From Kribbella voronezhensis (GTDB lineage Bacteria > Actinomycetota > Actinomycetes > Propionibacteriales > Kribbellaceae): 64,000 nt of DNA. The notes under the pieces were generated by a model. The model was not told where the DNA came from, made no database searches, and saw only the letters and a program-made list of their open reading frames with translations. The translations under genes were made by a program, and so were the position numbers. Numbering within the stretch: the first letter of the stretch is position 1; each line of letters starts with the position of its first letter. The stretch covers positions 2,157,154 to 2,221,153 of the forward strand of contig NZ_SOCE01000001.1 of NCBI RefSeq assembly GCF_004365175.1. Direction: 5' to 3'. Positions 19,893 through 29,436 of this stretch are shown here, piece after piece.

Positions 19893-21659
19893 TCAGCCTG
19901 GGTAGACCGGGACGATGTACGGGGTTTTGCTGGTTTCGTCGTCCATCTGCCAGCTGAGGTCTTTCAGTTGCCAGTGCAGCGCGCCGGAGGTGTCCTCGAC
20001 GACCGGGAAGGTGTCGGCGCTCGGGTTCGAGGCGATCAACTTGGTCGCGAACTCGGTGCTGGCGCCCGGCAGCAGGTGGGTCTGGGAGCCGTCGGTGTTG
20101 ACCTGCCAGGGCTGCGCCAGCGCGTTCGGGCTGGAGCGGCCGGCGACCAGGATGCCGGACTGGTTCCAGGAGACGTCGGTGATGTTGGTGAGTGGCAGCT
20201 CAAGCGGGCGGAACCCACCGAGCTTCGGCTGCTTGGCGTCGTTCAGCTGGACCGTGGCGGTCTCGACGTAGTTCTGGCCGGTCGACGCCTTCCGCATCAT
20301 CAGCAGTGCCCGGACACCGTCCGGTGCCATCCGCAGGGCGACCGGGGTGTCACCGTGGAAGTCGGTGACCACGTCGCTGAGCTTGCCGTCCCGGTTGCGG
20401 ACCCGGAGCCGGGGGTTCGCGGACTCGGCCCGGTCCAGGATCCAGAGGTTCTCCTGGTAGTCGTAGCTCGGCCGGAGCACCTTCCCGGAGGTCTTGATCG
20501 TGATCAGTTTGTCGGCCTTGTCGGTGGCGTCCAGCCGGGCGTACGCCACCAGCGGCTGGTTCCGGACCACGATCGCCCCGGCGTCCCCGCGCAGGTTCAC
20601 CGCCAGCGATTCGGCGGTGTTCTCGTACAGCAGGCTGTCGTTGAGCGGCACCGCGGCGATGTCCTTCGCGCCGTCCAGGCCGGTGATGTGCTGCACCTTG
20701 CCGGCCCGCAGGCCGTAGAGCTCCTTCAGCTGCGGACTGGAGGCAGCCGGGTCGTACTGGCTGAAGCTGCCGATGGACAGCACGTCCGGCTGGTCGTCGA
20801 GCAGCGGCGCACCGCCAACGGTGATCCGGACCCGGGGGCTGACGTTCCGCAAGGTCCACAGGATCTGGGCCGCGAGCTGGTGGCGCTCCTGGTCGCCGAG
20901 CACCTGCGCCGCGTCGCTGAGGGCGACAGTGGCGGTCGTGAGCTCCACCGGCACCGACACGTTCACCTGCGTGCCCGGTGGAGCAGCGGTGACCACGCCG
21001 CCGGCCAGTCGGCTCGTCGGGCCTTTCAGCAGTTCCTGGATGAGCTGGGTGGCGGCCTGTCCCGGCGGCAGGTTGATCGGCAGGAAGACCGGGTCCGGCA
21101 CCAGCGTCTGACGGTCGGGCGTCAGGAAGTACAGCGAGCGGGCCGTCAGCCGCGACTCGAACTGGTTGCTGCCCAGATACGCCCCGTCGGGTGCGTTGGA
21201 CACGCGCTTCTGCCCGTCGACGTCGGCCAGCCGGAACACGACGTCGACGGACTCGCCTTGTTTTGCGGGCGTCCAGGAGCCGCGGTCGTCGATGGACCCG
21301 ATCAACCGCGCCTTGAGCTCGACCGAGCCGTTGGACAGCAGGCTGACCGCATTGGCGGAACTCTGGTCGTAGACGGACAGCTTCGACTCGGGCTTCCAGG
21401 CGGCCGCTGCCTCGGGCGTCATGTACTGGCGCGCCTGGTCGAAGTTGCTCGAGTCCGACATCGCCTCGAGATAGCCGTTCACGAGCGCCAGCGGAGGCGT
21501 GTTCGGCCGCGGCGGATTGGCCTTGACGTTGACACCCGCCTGCGGAGGCGCCAGTCCGGCCTGGCTGCCGCTCCTGATCGGCCCCTTGGTCGGCACGGTC
21601 GAGCAGCCGGCCAGTACTACGGACGCGGCGACCGCGATCGCCAGCAGCTTCGTTCTCAC
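19893..21659 (-). CDS. lpqB: Lipoprotein LpqB (MtrAB accessory protein)
   Basis: 588-residue lipoprotein with cysteine 19 in the lipobox LAGC. A GerMN domain covers roughly residues 190-300, and the C-terminal half is the LpqB beta-propeller domain. In mycobacteria LpqB binds the outer part of the kinase MtrB and tunes the MtrAB system. The start overlaps the mtrB stop by 4 bases, so the two are translationally coupled. Located outside the membrane. Confidence 0.95.
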   Translation of the reverse strand: MRTKLLAIAVAASVVLAGCSTVPTKGPIRSGSQAGLAPPQAGVNVKANPPRPNTPPLALVNGYLEAMSDSSNFDQARQYMTPEAAAAWKPESKLSVYDQSSANAVSLLSNGSVELKARLIGSIDDRGSWTPAKQGESVDVVFRLADVDGQKRVSNAPDGAYLGSNQFESRLTARSLYFLTPDRQTLVPDPVFLPINLPPGQAATQLIQELLKGPTSRLAGGVVTAAPPGTQVNVSVPVELTTATVALSDAAQVLGDQERHQLAAQILWTLRNVSPRVRITVGGAPLLDDQPDVLSIGSFSQYDPAASSPQLKELYGLRAGKVQHITGLDGAKDIAAVPLNDSLLYENTAESLAVNLRGDAGAIVVRNQPLVAYARLDATDKADKLITIKTSGKVLRPSYDYQENLWILDRAESANPRLRVRNRDGKLSDVVTDFHGDTPVALRMAPDGVRALLMMRKASTGQNYVETATVQLNDAKQPKLGGFRPLELPLTNITDVSWNQSGILVAGRSSPNALAQPWQVNTDGSQTHLLPGASTEFATKLIASNPSADTFPVVEDTSGALHWQLKDLSWQMDDETSKTPYIVPVYPG

Positions 21660-23293
21660 AGGTCGTCACCCCCGGTCAGCTTCTGGTACGGCGCTCCGAC
21701 GTCGACCAGCGACAGCTCCGACACGACCCGGGGAGCATCTGCCGGTCGTGCAGGCAACGGCGATCCCGACAGGCTGACGTCCGGCCGGCGCGGCAGCGTG
21801 AGCCGGAAGTACGCACCTTCACCCGGTGATCCCCAAGCGTCCAGCCGGCCGCCGTGCAGCCTGGCGTCCTCCAGCGCGATCGACAGCCCGAGCCCGGTAC
21901 CGCCGGTCGTGCGGGCGCGGGCCGGGTCGGCCCGCCAGAACCGGCTGAACACCATCTCCGCCTCGTCGGCCCGGAAGCCGATGCCGTGGTCGCGGACCGC
22001 GACGGCCGCGGCCTCGTCGTCGAACGCCGTACTGATCTTGATCGGGGCGCCCTCGCTGTGCTCGATCGCGTTGCCGATCAGGTTGCGCAGGATCCGCTCG
22101 ATCCGGCGCGAGTCGACCTGCGCGCGGCACGGCTCGGGCATGTCGAGCTGGATCTCGCAGCCCTTGCGGTGCAGCAGGGTCTCGTGGTTCTCCAGCACCC
22201 GGGCGACGATGTCGCGCAGGTCGATGTCCTCCAGGTCGAGCGCGGCCGCGCCGGCGTCGAACCGGCTGATCTCGAGCAGGTCGGCGAGCAGTTCCTCGAA
22301 CCGGTTGAGCTCGTTCTGCAGCAGCTCGATCGAGCGCCGGGTCATCGGGTCGAAGTCGTCTTTGGCCTCGTGCAGCAGGTCGGCCGCCATCCGGACCGTG
22401 GTGAGCGGCGTCCGGAGCTCGTGCGACACGTCGGAGACGAACCGGCGCTGCAGCCGCGACAGCTCCTCCAGCCGGCGGATCTGCTGCTGCAGGTTGCTGG
22501 CCATCTTGTTGAAGGAGACCGCGAGCCGGGCCAGGTCGTCGGTACCACGGACCTGCATCCGCTCCTCCAGCTTGCCGGCCGCGAGCCGCTCGGCGATCCG
22601 CCGGGCCATCCGGACCGGGGTGACCACCTGGCGGGTGACCAGCCAGGCGACCGCACCGAGCAGCAGGATCAGCAGCAGACCGGCCGTGACGAGGGCCCGC
22701 TGGACCACGTCGAGGGTCTGCTGCTGGGCCGTCAGCGGGAACAGGAAGTACACCTCGTAGTGCTCACCGGTCGAGTTCACCCGCAGTTGCGCGCCGATCG
22801 CGAGACCGGGCTGACTCGCCTCGCCGTCGTAGTCGATCCGCGTGTAGGTGTCGTACAGCTTCGAGTCGTCTACGGCCACGCTGGCCTTCAGCGAGTCCGG
22901 GATCGACTCGCTCTTGACCAGGCCGGTGGTCCGGATCGCGTTGGACCCGGTCGAGGCGGTCGGCATCAGCACCACGTCGTACAGGCCGGCCCGGTTGGAG
23001 CCGAGGACGAGCTGGGACAGGTTCTGCGGGATGGCCGCCGGGTCGGCCGCGTTGATCGAGTTGGACAGCGACGCGAGCTGGGCGACCGCCTCCTGCTGGG
23101 CGCTGGTCCGGCGCGACTCCAGCACCCCGTCGGTGACCTGGCTCATCATCACCCAGCCGACCAGGATCAGCACGACGGTCGACATCAGCAGGGTGCCGGT
23201 GACGATCCGGGCCTGGATCGACCGGCGCCAGACGTCCGGCCAGTGCCTGATCGGCGTCCGCCACAGCGGCTGCGGCTGGGCGTGCCAGTCCAC
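21656..23293 (-). CDS. mtrB: Sensor histidine kinase MtrB
   Basis: 545-residue membrane kinase. Two membrane segments (about 31-50 and 200-220) bracket an extracellular sensor domain; a HAMP linker follows. The phosphorylated histidine is H291 in VSDVSHELRTPL. The ATP-binding lid GTGLGLSI lies near residue 455. It phosphorylates MtrA and controls cell-wall and division genes in actinobacteria. The start is a GTG at 23293. The frame stays open upstream into mtrA without ATG/GTG/TTG, so the N-terminus is a little uncertain. 92 bases separate it from the mtrA stop. Confidence 0.95.
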   Translation of the reverse strand: MDWHAQPQPLWRTPIRHWPDVWRRSIQARIVTGTLLMSTVVLILVGWVMMSQVTDGVLESRRTSAQQEAVAQLASLSNSINAADPAAIPQNLSQLVLGSNRAGLYDVVLMPTASTGSNAIRTTGLVKSESIPDSLKASVAVDDSKLYDTYTRIDYDGEASQPGLAIGAQLRVNSTGEHYEVYFLFPLTAQQQTLDVVQRALVTAGLLLILLLGAVAWLVTRQVVTPVRMARRIAERLAAGKLEERMQVRGTDDLARLAVSFNKMASNLQQQIRRLEELSRLQRRFVSDVSHELRTPLTTVRMAADLLHEAKDDFDPMTRRSIELLQNELNRFEELLADLLEISRFDAGAAALDLEDIDLRDIVARVLENHETLLHRKGCEIQLDMPEPCRAQVDSRRIERILRNLIGNAIEHSEGAPIKISTAFDDEAAAVAVRDHGIGFRADEAEMVFSRFWRADPARARTTGGTGLGLSIALEDARLHGGRLDAWGSPGEGAYFRLTLPRRPDVSLSGSPLPARPADAPRVVSELSLVDVGAPYQKLTGGDDL

Positions 23294-23385
23294 CCCGGCG
23301 GCGGTGAGCTCGATCTCGGTTCCGCGGGGTTCCGGTTCGTGGTCCGGCTTCTCCGCCTGCGACGCCTCGTCGCGGCCGTACTCGA

Positions 23386-24083
23386 TCAGTCCGCACCCGC
23401 CTTGTAGCCGACACCGCGGACCGTCACGACGATCTCGGGGTGCTCGGGATCCTTCTCGATCTTGGACCGCAGCCGCTGGACGTGCACGTTCACCAGCCGG
23501 GTGTCGGCCGCGTGCCGGTAGCCCCAGACCTGCTCGAGCAGCACCTCACGGGTGAACACCTGCCAGGGCTTGGAGGCCAGGCAGACCAGCAGGTCGAACT
23601 CCAGCGGCGTGAGCTGGATCGTCTCGCCGCTGCGCTTCACCGAGTGGCCGGCCACGTCGATGGTCAGGTCGCCGATCGTCAGCGACTCCGGGCCGGGCTC
23701 GTCCATCCGGCGCAGCCGGGCCCGGATCCGGGCCACCAGCTCCTTGGGCTTGAACGGCTTCACCACGTAGTCGTCGGCGCCGGACTCCAGGCCAGCACCA
23801 CGTCGACGGTGTCGCTCTTCGCGGTCAGCATCACGATCGGTACGCCGGACTCGGCCCGGATCGCCCGGCAGACGTCGATCCCGTCCATCCCCGGCAGCAT
23901 CAGGTCGAGCAGCAGCAGATCGGGCTTGAACTCACGGAAGGCCGGCACCGCCTTGTCGCCGGTGGCGACCAGATAGGTGTCGTAGCCCTCGTTGCGCAGC
24001 ACGATGCTGAGCATCTCGGACAACGCCGTGTCGTCGTCGACGATGAGGACTCGGCCCCGCATCGTCCGATTACCTTCAGCCAC
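23386..24083 (-). pseudogene. mtrA: Response regulator MtrA, interrupted by a one-base frameshift
   Basis: OmpR-type response regulator split into two frames. The first frame (24083 down to about 23793) encodes the receiver domain with VLIVDDD, phospho-acceptor DLMLPG and MLTAK. The second (to 23386) encodes the linker and winged helix, ending in the usual VRGVGYKAG. The join fails at 23790-23794: on the minus strand CTGGCCTGG stands where CTGGGCCTGG would restore the family sequence VVLGLESGADDYVVKPF. So one G is missing. GTG 24083 has AAGGAG six bases upstream. MtrA is essential in several actinobacteria and both halves look intact, so a sequencing error is at least as likely as a real mutation. 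Confidence 0.9.
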
Positions 24084-24300
24084 GCCCTGCTCCTTGCCGG
24101 TCCGGATGGTAGCGCGCCCGGCGGCTGCCGGTCGTACGCACTACGGATAGTGTCCCATTCCCCGGGTAGTGCACACGCCGGATCGCCGGACGGGCACCAG
24201 TTGACGGCCGGTTTGGACCGCCCGGGCTGTGATCATGGTCCCCGGAAGGTACACAGCCGTGGTCAGCGACAACCCGGCGGGTTCGGGGAGGAGGCACGGC

Positions 24301-25329
24301 ATGCGCGACGACATCGGCGTCCGCGAGGGCTCGGGCGAGCCGTTGCGGCCCTGGCTGCCCGCCGATCTGCTCGACAACGCGGCCCGGACCATCTCCGAGA
24401 ACAAGGCGATCATGCTGGGCCTGCCGGTGCTCGCCGGGATCGGCCTGACGGCCGTCCAGGCGCTGCTGACCCAGCTGACCGTGCCCGGCGGCATCAGCGG
24501 CTTCTTCGGCGCCGAGGCTCCGCTGGAGCAGGCCGGAGCGGCGATGCTGCTCATGTACGCCGTGCAGCTGGTGCTGTTCACGATGGTCTCCAGCATGATG
24601 GCCGGGATCATCGCGCTGGCCGCGGTGCGCAGTCAGCTGGCGCACCGGGTCGGGCCGAAGGAGCTGCTGCGGCTGGTGCGGCCGTCCTTGCCGGCCCTGG
24701 CCGTGGTCGGCGTACTGCAGTCGTTCTCGGCCGTGCTGCTGATCGCCGGCTGGGGGCTGGCGGTCTTCGGGATCGGCTCGGGGACGGACGCCGTCCTGTC
24801 CTCGGAGGCGGCCGGATTCATCGCGGTCGTGTTGATCCTGGGCGGCGGTCTGCTCACGTTGATCGTCGGGCTCCGGCTGATCCTGGCCGGCACGGTCGTC
24901 CTGCTGGAAGGCAAGCACGCCCCGGACATCGGCCTGTACGTCCCGGCCCGGGTCGGCGTCTGGGGTTCGCTGAAGCGGTCCTGGCAGCTGGTGCGAGGCC
25001 GGTTCTGGCGCGTCTTCGGCATCCTGCTGTTCGCCGGTGTGGTGGTGAACATCGTCAGCTACGCAGTGCAGTACGGCGTCGTCACCTTGTTCTTCACTCT
25101 CGGTTCCTGGACGTCCGACAGCGACAGCACCAGCGCCGGCATCATCGCTCTCGCTGTGGGAGCCGCTGCCGGCACCGCCACCGTACTGACGCTGATCGCC
25201 AGCCTTTCCTTCATCTCTGCCGTGCAGGCACTGATCTACCTCGACCTCCGGGTGCGGCGCGAGGGACTCGACCTCTGGTTGCGTCCGGTCCTCAAGCCGC
25301 CCACACAGCCGACCGAACCGAGCTGGTGA
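24301..25329 (+). CDS. Multipass membrane protein of the DUF4129-MoxR cluster
   Basis: 342 residues with about six hydrophobic helices in the pattern of the glycerophosphodiester-phosphodiesterase-type membrane domain. No catalytic domain is visible. ATG 24301 follows GGAGGAGG at seven bases; an upstream in-frame ATG has no such site. It is divergent from mtrA and seven bases ahead of the DUF4129 gene, so it probably begins that operon. Function unknown. Confidence 0.8.
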   Translation: MRDDIGVREGSGEPLRPWLPADLLDNAARTISENKAIMLGLPVLAGIGLTAVQALLTQLTVPGGISGFFGAEAPLEQAGAAMLLMYAVQLVLFTMVSSMMAGIIALAAVRSQLAHRVGPKELLRLVRPSLPALAVVGVLQSFSAVLLIAGWGLAVFGIGSGTDAVLSSEAAGFIAVVLILGGGLLTLIVGLRLILAGTVVLLEGKHAPDIGLYVPARVGVWGSLKRSWQLVRGRFWRVFGILLFAGVVVNIVSYAVQYGVVTLFFTLGSWTSDSDSTSAGIIALAVGAAAGTATVLTLIASLSFISAVQALIYLDLRVRREGLDLWLRPVLKPPTQPTEPSW

Positions 25330-25336
25330 GGCCCTG

Positions 25337-25987
25337 ATGGAACTGGACCCGTTGATGCGGCTGGAGCCGCCGGTGGACATCAGCCGCGGCGACGCGGCCG
25401 CAGAGGCCGCCAAGGAGCTGTCCAAGCCGGTCTACGGCCAAGCGGGCGACTCGCTGGTGGCACGGATCGTCGGCAAGGTGCTGGACTGGATTGGCGACCT
25501 GCTCGGCAACATGGCCGGCAACTCGTCCGACGGCCACGTTGGCCTGATCCTGCTCGTCGCGCTGGTCGCCCTGATCGTCATCGTGGTCCTGTGGCGTGCC
25601 GGAGTCCTCCGTACGACACGCAGTACGCCGCGGACGGTCTTCGACACCGACAAGCCCCGTACTGCGTCCGCCTACCGCTCCCAGGCTGAACAAGAAGCTG
25701 CCGCCGGCAACTACGCGGCCGCTGTCCGAAGCCGGTTCCGTGCTTGCGTCGCGGAGCTCACCGAGCGCACGGTGCTGGACGAACGCGCCGGCCGGACGGC
25801 GTACGAGGCTGTCGCGGACGCGGGACGCGCCGTACCGGCTCTGCGGGACGTACTGCAACCGGCAGCGCTGGTCTTCACAGAGGTTGTCTACGGCAACCGT
25901 CCTGGTACGCCGGAGCGGTACGCGCTCGTGGTCGCCGCGGACGAGGCGGCTCGCAAGGTCTCCACACGAATGCTGGTCCAGGGATGA
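25337..25987 (+). CDS. DUF4129 domain membrane protein
   Basis: 216 residues with one membrane helix (about 70-92) and a C-terminal DUF4129 domain: YRSQAEQEAAAGNYAAAVR then SRFRACVAEL. The family is found beside MoxR and DUF58 genes and may belong to a membrane protein-maturation or stress complex; function is unproven. It overlaps the next gene by 4 bases. Confidence 0.85.
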   Translation: MELDPLMRLEPPVDISRGDAAAEAAKELSKPVYGQAGDSLVARIVGKVLDWIGDLLGNMAGNSSDGHVGLILLVALVALIVIVVLWRAGVLRTTRSTPRTVFDTDKPRTASAYRSQAEQEAAAGNYAAAVRSRFRACVAELTERTVLDERAGRTAYEAVADAGRAVPALRDVLQPAALVFTEVVYGNRPGTPERYALVVAADEAARKVSTRMLVQG

Positions 25988-27135
25988 GTGCGACCACCGC
26001 CGTCGGGCGTAGCGGTGCCGAGAGCTGGCGGGTACTACGGCTGCCGCTGCTCATCACCTGCGTCGTCGTGCTGGGTGTGCTCGTCGTCCTGATCGCCACC
26101 GCGGCACGGACCTCGGGACCGTTCAGCCCGGACTCGGCAGAGCCGACGGGCGCCAGAGCCTTGGCAAGCCTGCTGGAGAACCACGGTGTGAACGTGGTCG
26201 GCACGGAGGAACTACGGGATGCTGTCGGTGCTGGAAGCGACCGGACGCTACTGGTCGCGCCCGGCGGTTCACTGAGTCGCTCCGACTGGCAGCGGATCGC
26301 CGACGCCCGGTGGAGCCACGTGGTCCTGCTACGGCCGAGTGCCCGCGCACTCGAGGTGCTGGCGCCCGGAGTACAGGACGTTTCCCTCGGACTGCCGAAG
26401 GGCAGCCGCGCGCCGGACTGCGACCTGAAGGCAGCCGTTCAGTCCGGTACTGCAACGGTGTCGGGTACGTCGTACTCCGCGCCCGACTCCGCTCAGGCCT
26501 GCTACGGCGACGGGATCAACCACACCGTCATCCGGCTCGAGACCGAGGGCCGGATCGTCGATGTCATCGGCTCGCCACGATCGTTCACCAATGCGGAGCT
26601 GGCCACGGACGGCAACGCCGCGCTCGCGCTGAACCTGCTCGGCACGCATCTGGAACTCGTCTGGTACGTCCCTCAGTACGAGTCCTCCAACGCCTCCGGC
26701 GACGAGAACGACGGCGGCAAGCCACTGATCCCACCGGACGTCCGGTACGTCGCCTGGGCGCTCGCCTTCGCCGTGTTCGTCGTAGCGCTGTGGCGTGGCC
26801 GCCGGCTCGGTCCGGTCGTCGCCGAACGACTCCCGGTCATTGTCCACGCAGCGGAGACCACGGAAGGCAGAGCGCGGCTCTACCGGCGCTCCCGTGCCAG
26901 AGACCGTGCTGCCGCGGCGCTGCGCGAGTCGGCGATCGGCAAGCTGCACAAGGCGCACGGCATCCCCCGACGTGCCGAACCCGCGGCAGTGGTCACGACT
27001 GTTGCCGCCCGCACCGGTCGCGATCCGGCGATGCTGTACGAACTGCTCTACGGTTGGCCACCGGTCGACGACGCCGCCCTCATGTCCCTGTCCCAAGAGC
27101 TCGACCTGCTGACCCAGGAGGTAAGACGCCCGTGA
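25984..27135 (+). CDS. DUF4350 domain membrane protein
   Basis: 383 residues: a first helix (about 20-42), an extracytoplasmic DUF4350 domain starting SPDSAEPTGARALASLLENH, a second helix near residue 255, and a cytoplasmic tail rich in Arg and Ala. DUF4350 resembles a GATase-like or DUF4159-like fold without known activity. The start and stop both overlap neighbours by 4 bases, so it is coupled to DUF4129 and MoxR. Confidence 0.87.
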   Translation: MSATTAVGRSGAESWRVLRLPLLITCVVVLGVLVVLIATAARTSGPFSPDSAEPTGARALASLLENHGVNVVGTEELRDAVGAGSDRTLLVAPGGSLSRSDWQRIADARWSHVVLLRPSARALEVLAPGVQDVSLGLPKGSRAPDCDLKAAVQSGTATVSGTSYSAPDSAQACYGDGINHTVIRLETEGRIVDVIGSPRSFTNAELATDGNAALALNLLGTHLELVWYVPQYESSNASGDENDGGKPLIPPDVRYVAWALAFAVFVVALWRGRRLGPVVAERLPVIVHAAETTEGRARLYRRSRARDRAAAALRESAIGKLHKAHGIPRRAEPAAVVTTVAARTGRDPAMLYELLYGWPPVDDAALMSLSQELDLLTQEVRRP

Positions 27136-28133
27136 CTGCACAGTCAGCGTCAAGTGCTGATTCCACCACTGCCGAGGTGACTCCGGAGCGGGCTCGGCAG
27201 GCCCTGGTCGAGCTGCGGACCGAGATCGGCAAGGCAGTGGTCGGTCAGGACACGGCCGTCACCGCCCTGGTGCTGGCGCTGCTGTGTCGTGGTCATGTCC
27301 TGCTGGAGGGCGTCCCCGGTACGGCGAAGACGCTGATGGTGCGGGCGCTGTCGATGGCGATGCGGCTGGACACCAAGCGGGTCCAGTTCACGCCGGACCT
27401 GATGCCCGGTGACGTGACCGGCTCGCTGGTGTACGACGCGAAGACCAGTGAGTTCGAGTTCCGCCAGGGTCCGGTCTTCACCAACATCCTGCTCGCGGAC
27501 GAGATCAACCGGACGCCACCGAAGACCCAGGCCGCGCTGCTGGAGGCGATGGAGGAACGCCAGGTCACCGTGGACGGTACGCCGCGCAAGCTGCCGTCGC
27601 CGTTCGTGGTCGCCGCGACGCAGAACCCGATCGAGTACGAGGGCACGTATCCGTTGCCCGAGGCACAGTTGGACCGGTTCCTGCTCAAGGTGACGCTGGA
27701 CATCCCGCCGCGGGATGCGGAGATCGCCGTACTGGCCCGGCACGCAAGAGGGTTCGATCCGCGCGATCTGGTGGCTGCCGGGTTGCGTCCGGTCGCCGGT
27801 CCGGAGGACCTGCTGGCCGGACAGGCGGCGGTGCGGCGGGTCGCAGTACGCGACGATGTGCTCGCGTACGTGGTGGACCTGTGCCGGGCTACGCGGCAGT
27901 CGCCGTCGTTGCAGCTCGGGGTGTCGCCGCGTGGCGCTACTGCGTTGCTGGCGGTTGCTCGTGCGTGGGCGTGGTTGTCGGGACGGGATTACGTGATTCC
28001 CGACGACGTCAAGGCGATGGCGCGTCCTTGCCTGCGGCATCGAGTGCAGATCCGTCCTGAAGCAGAGCTGGAAGGGGTCACGGCGGACGCCGTACTGGAG
28101 AGCGTGCTGGCTACTGTGCCGGTCCCCCGGTGA
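27132..28133 (+). CDS. MoxR-family AAA+ ATPase
   Basis: 333 residues. Walker A is GVPGTAKT (60-67), Walker B is ILLADEINR, and sensor 1 lies in AATQNP. MoxR ATPases act as chaperones that mature metal or von Willebrand-domain proteins, usually partnered by an adjacent DUF58 protein, as here. The GTG start overlaps the upstream stop (GTGA). Confidence 0.95.
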   Translation: MTAQSASSADSTTAEVTPERARQALVELRTEIGKAVVGQDTAVTALVLALLCRGHVLLEGVPGTAKTLMVRALSMAMRLDTKRVQFTPDLMPGDVTGSLVYDAKTSEFEFRQGPVFTNILLADEINRTPPKTQAALLEAMEERQVTVDGTPRKLPSPFVVAATQNPIEYEGTYPLPEAQLDRFLLKVTLDIPPRDAEIAVLARHARGFDPRDLVAAGLRPVAGPEDLLAGQAAVRRVAVRDDVLAYVVDLCRATRQSPSLQLGVSPRGATALLAVARAWAWLSGRDYVIPDDVKAMARPCLRHRVQIRPEAELEGVTADAVLESVLATVPVPR

Positions 28134-28143
28134 TGGTGGGCTG

Positions 28144-29436
28144 ATGGTTGTCACCGGGCGGGCTGGTGCGCTGGCTGCGGCGGGCGTGGTCTTCGTCGCG
28201 CTGCTGATGCCACGGTGGGCGGGCGTCGGCGTAGTGGTTGCCGTCGTTGTGCTGGTGTGCTTGGTCGACATACTGCTTGCTGGATCGCCACGGCGGCTCC
28301 AGCTGAGCCGCGAGGGCGATACCGCAGTACGGCTTGGTGAGCAGGCCGTGGTGACGTTGCTGGTCGCCAATCCGCGGCGGCGGGTCAAGGGGTTGCTGCG
28401 GGACGCTTGGCCGCCTTCGGCCGGAGTACAGGATGCGCCGCATCAGCTGGACCTGCCTACCGGTGAGCGGCGTCGGCTGACGACGCATCTGGTGCCGACG
28501 CGGCGTGGGGACAGGCAGGCGTACAGGGTGACTGTGCGGTCGATCGGGCCGCTCGGCTTCGCGGGACGGCAGGGTTCGCACAACGTGCCGTGGACCGTGC
28601 GGGCGCTGCCGCCGTTCAAGTCGCGCAAGCACCTGCCGTCGCGGCTGGCCCGGCTGCGTGAGCTCGACGGCCGAACCGCCTTGCTGGTAAGGGGTCAGGG
28701 CACCGAGTTCGACTCGCTGCGCGACTACGTGCCGGGCGACGACGTGCGCAGCATCGACTGGCGAGCCACCGCCCGACGCGGCAACGTCGTACTGCGTACT
28801 TGGCGTCCCGAGCGCGATCGGCAGGTCGCGATCGTGATCGACTCCGGCCGGATGTCGGCCGGCCGGGTCGGCGACGCACCCCGTCTCGATCACGCCATGG
28901 ATGCCGCGCTTCTGCTGGCCGCTCTGGCGACCCGGGCGGGCGACCGGGTCTCGTTGCTGGCTTGCGATTCCGAGGTACGCGCCGACGTACGACGGCCCGC
29001 TCCGGAGGACGTCCTGCCGTCGTTCGTGAACGCCTTGGCGAACGTGGACGCCGAGCTCGTGCAGACCGACTTCCGGGTCGTCGTCTCGCAGGTCCTGGAA
29101 CGGCTCGGCCAGCGCTCGCTCGTAGTACTGCTGACCGGCTTGGACCCCGCCGTCATCGAGGAGTCCCTGCTGCCCGTCATCGGCCCGCTCCTGCGCCGGC
29201 ACGTCGTCGTACTGGCCTCCGTCGCCGATCCTCGCCTCACGGAGATGGAAGAATCCCACGCCGACCTGATCGAGATCTACGGCGCCGCCTCAGCCGCCCG
29301 AACCCGCCTCGACCGCGAACGCGTCACCGCCGTCCTGACCCGAGCCGGCGTCACAGTCGTCGACGAGAACCCGGACCACATCGCCCCAGCCCTCGCCGAC
29401 ACCTACCTAGCCTTGAAGAAGGCCGGCCGACTCTAA
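28144..29436 (+). CDS. DUF58 domain protein
   Basis: 430 residues. Two N-terminal hydrophobic helices are followed by the DUF58 hallmark (GTEFDSLRDYVPGDDVRSID, then WR), about residues 187-208. The C-terminal part folds like a von Willebrand A domain with VIDSG. It starts ten bases after the MoxR stop and is the expected partner. Its stop overlaps that of the convergent peptide-transporter ATPase by 4 bases. In many actinobacteria SpoIIM and RDD genes come next; here they are about 6.5 kb away. Confidence 0.9.
   Translation: MVVTGRAGALAAAGVVFVALLMPRWAGVGVVVAVVVLVCLVDILLAGSPRRLQLSREGDTAVRLGEQAVVTLLVANPRRRVKGLLRDAWPPSAGVQDAPHQLDLPTGERRRLTTHLVPTRRGDRQAYRVTVRSIGPLGFAGRQGSHNVPWTVRALPPFKSRKHLPSRLARLRELDGRTALLVRGQGTEFDSLRDYVPGDDVRSIDWRATARRGNVVLRTWRPERDRQVAIVIDSGRMSAGRVGDAPRLDHAMDAALLLAALATRAGDRVSLLACDSEVRADVRRPAPEDVLPSFVNALANVDAELVQTDFRVVVSQVLERLGQRSLVVLLTGLDPAVIEESLLPVIGPLLRRHVVVLASVADPRLTEMEESHADLIEIYGAASAARTRLDRERVTAVLTRAGVTVVDENPDHIAPALADTYLALKKAGRL

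Noticed and set aside
19968..22760. Long plus-strand open frame opposite lpqB and mtrB
   Set aside because: Antisense shadow of two well-identified genes; composition is shadow-like and there is no ribosome site.
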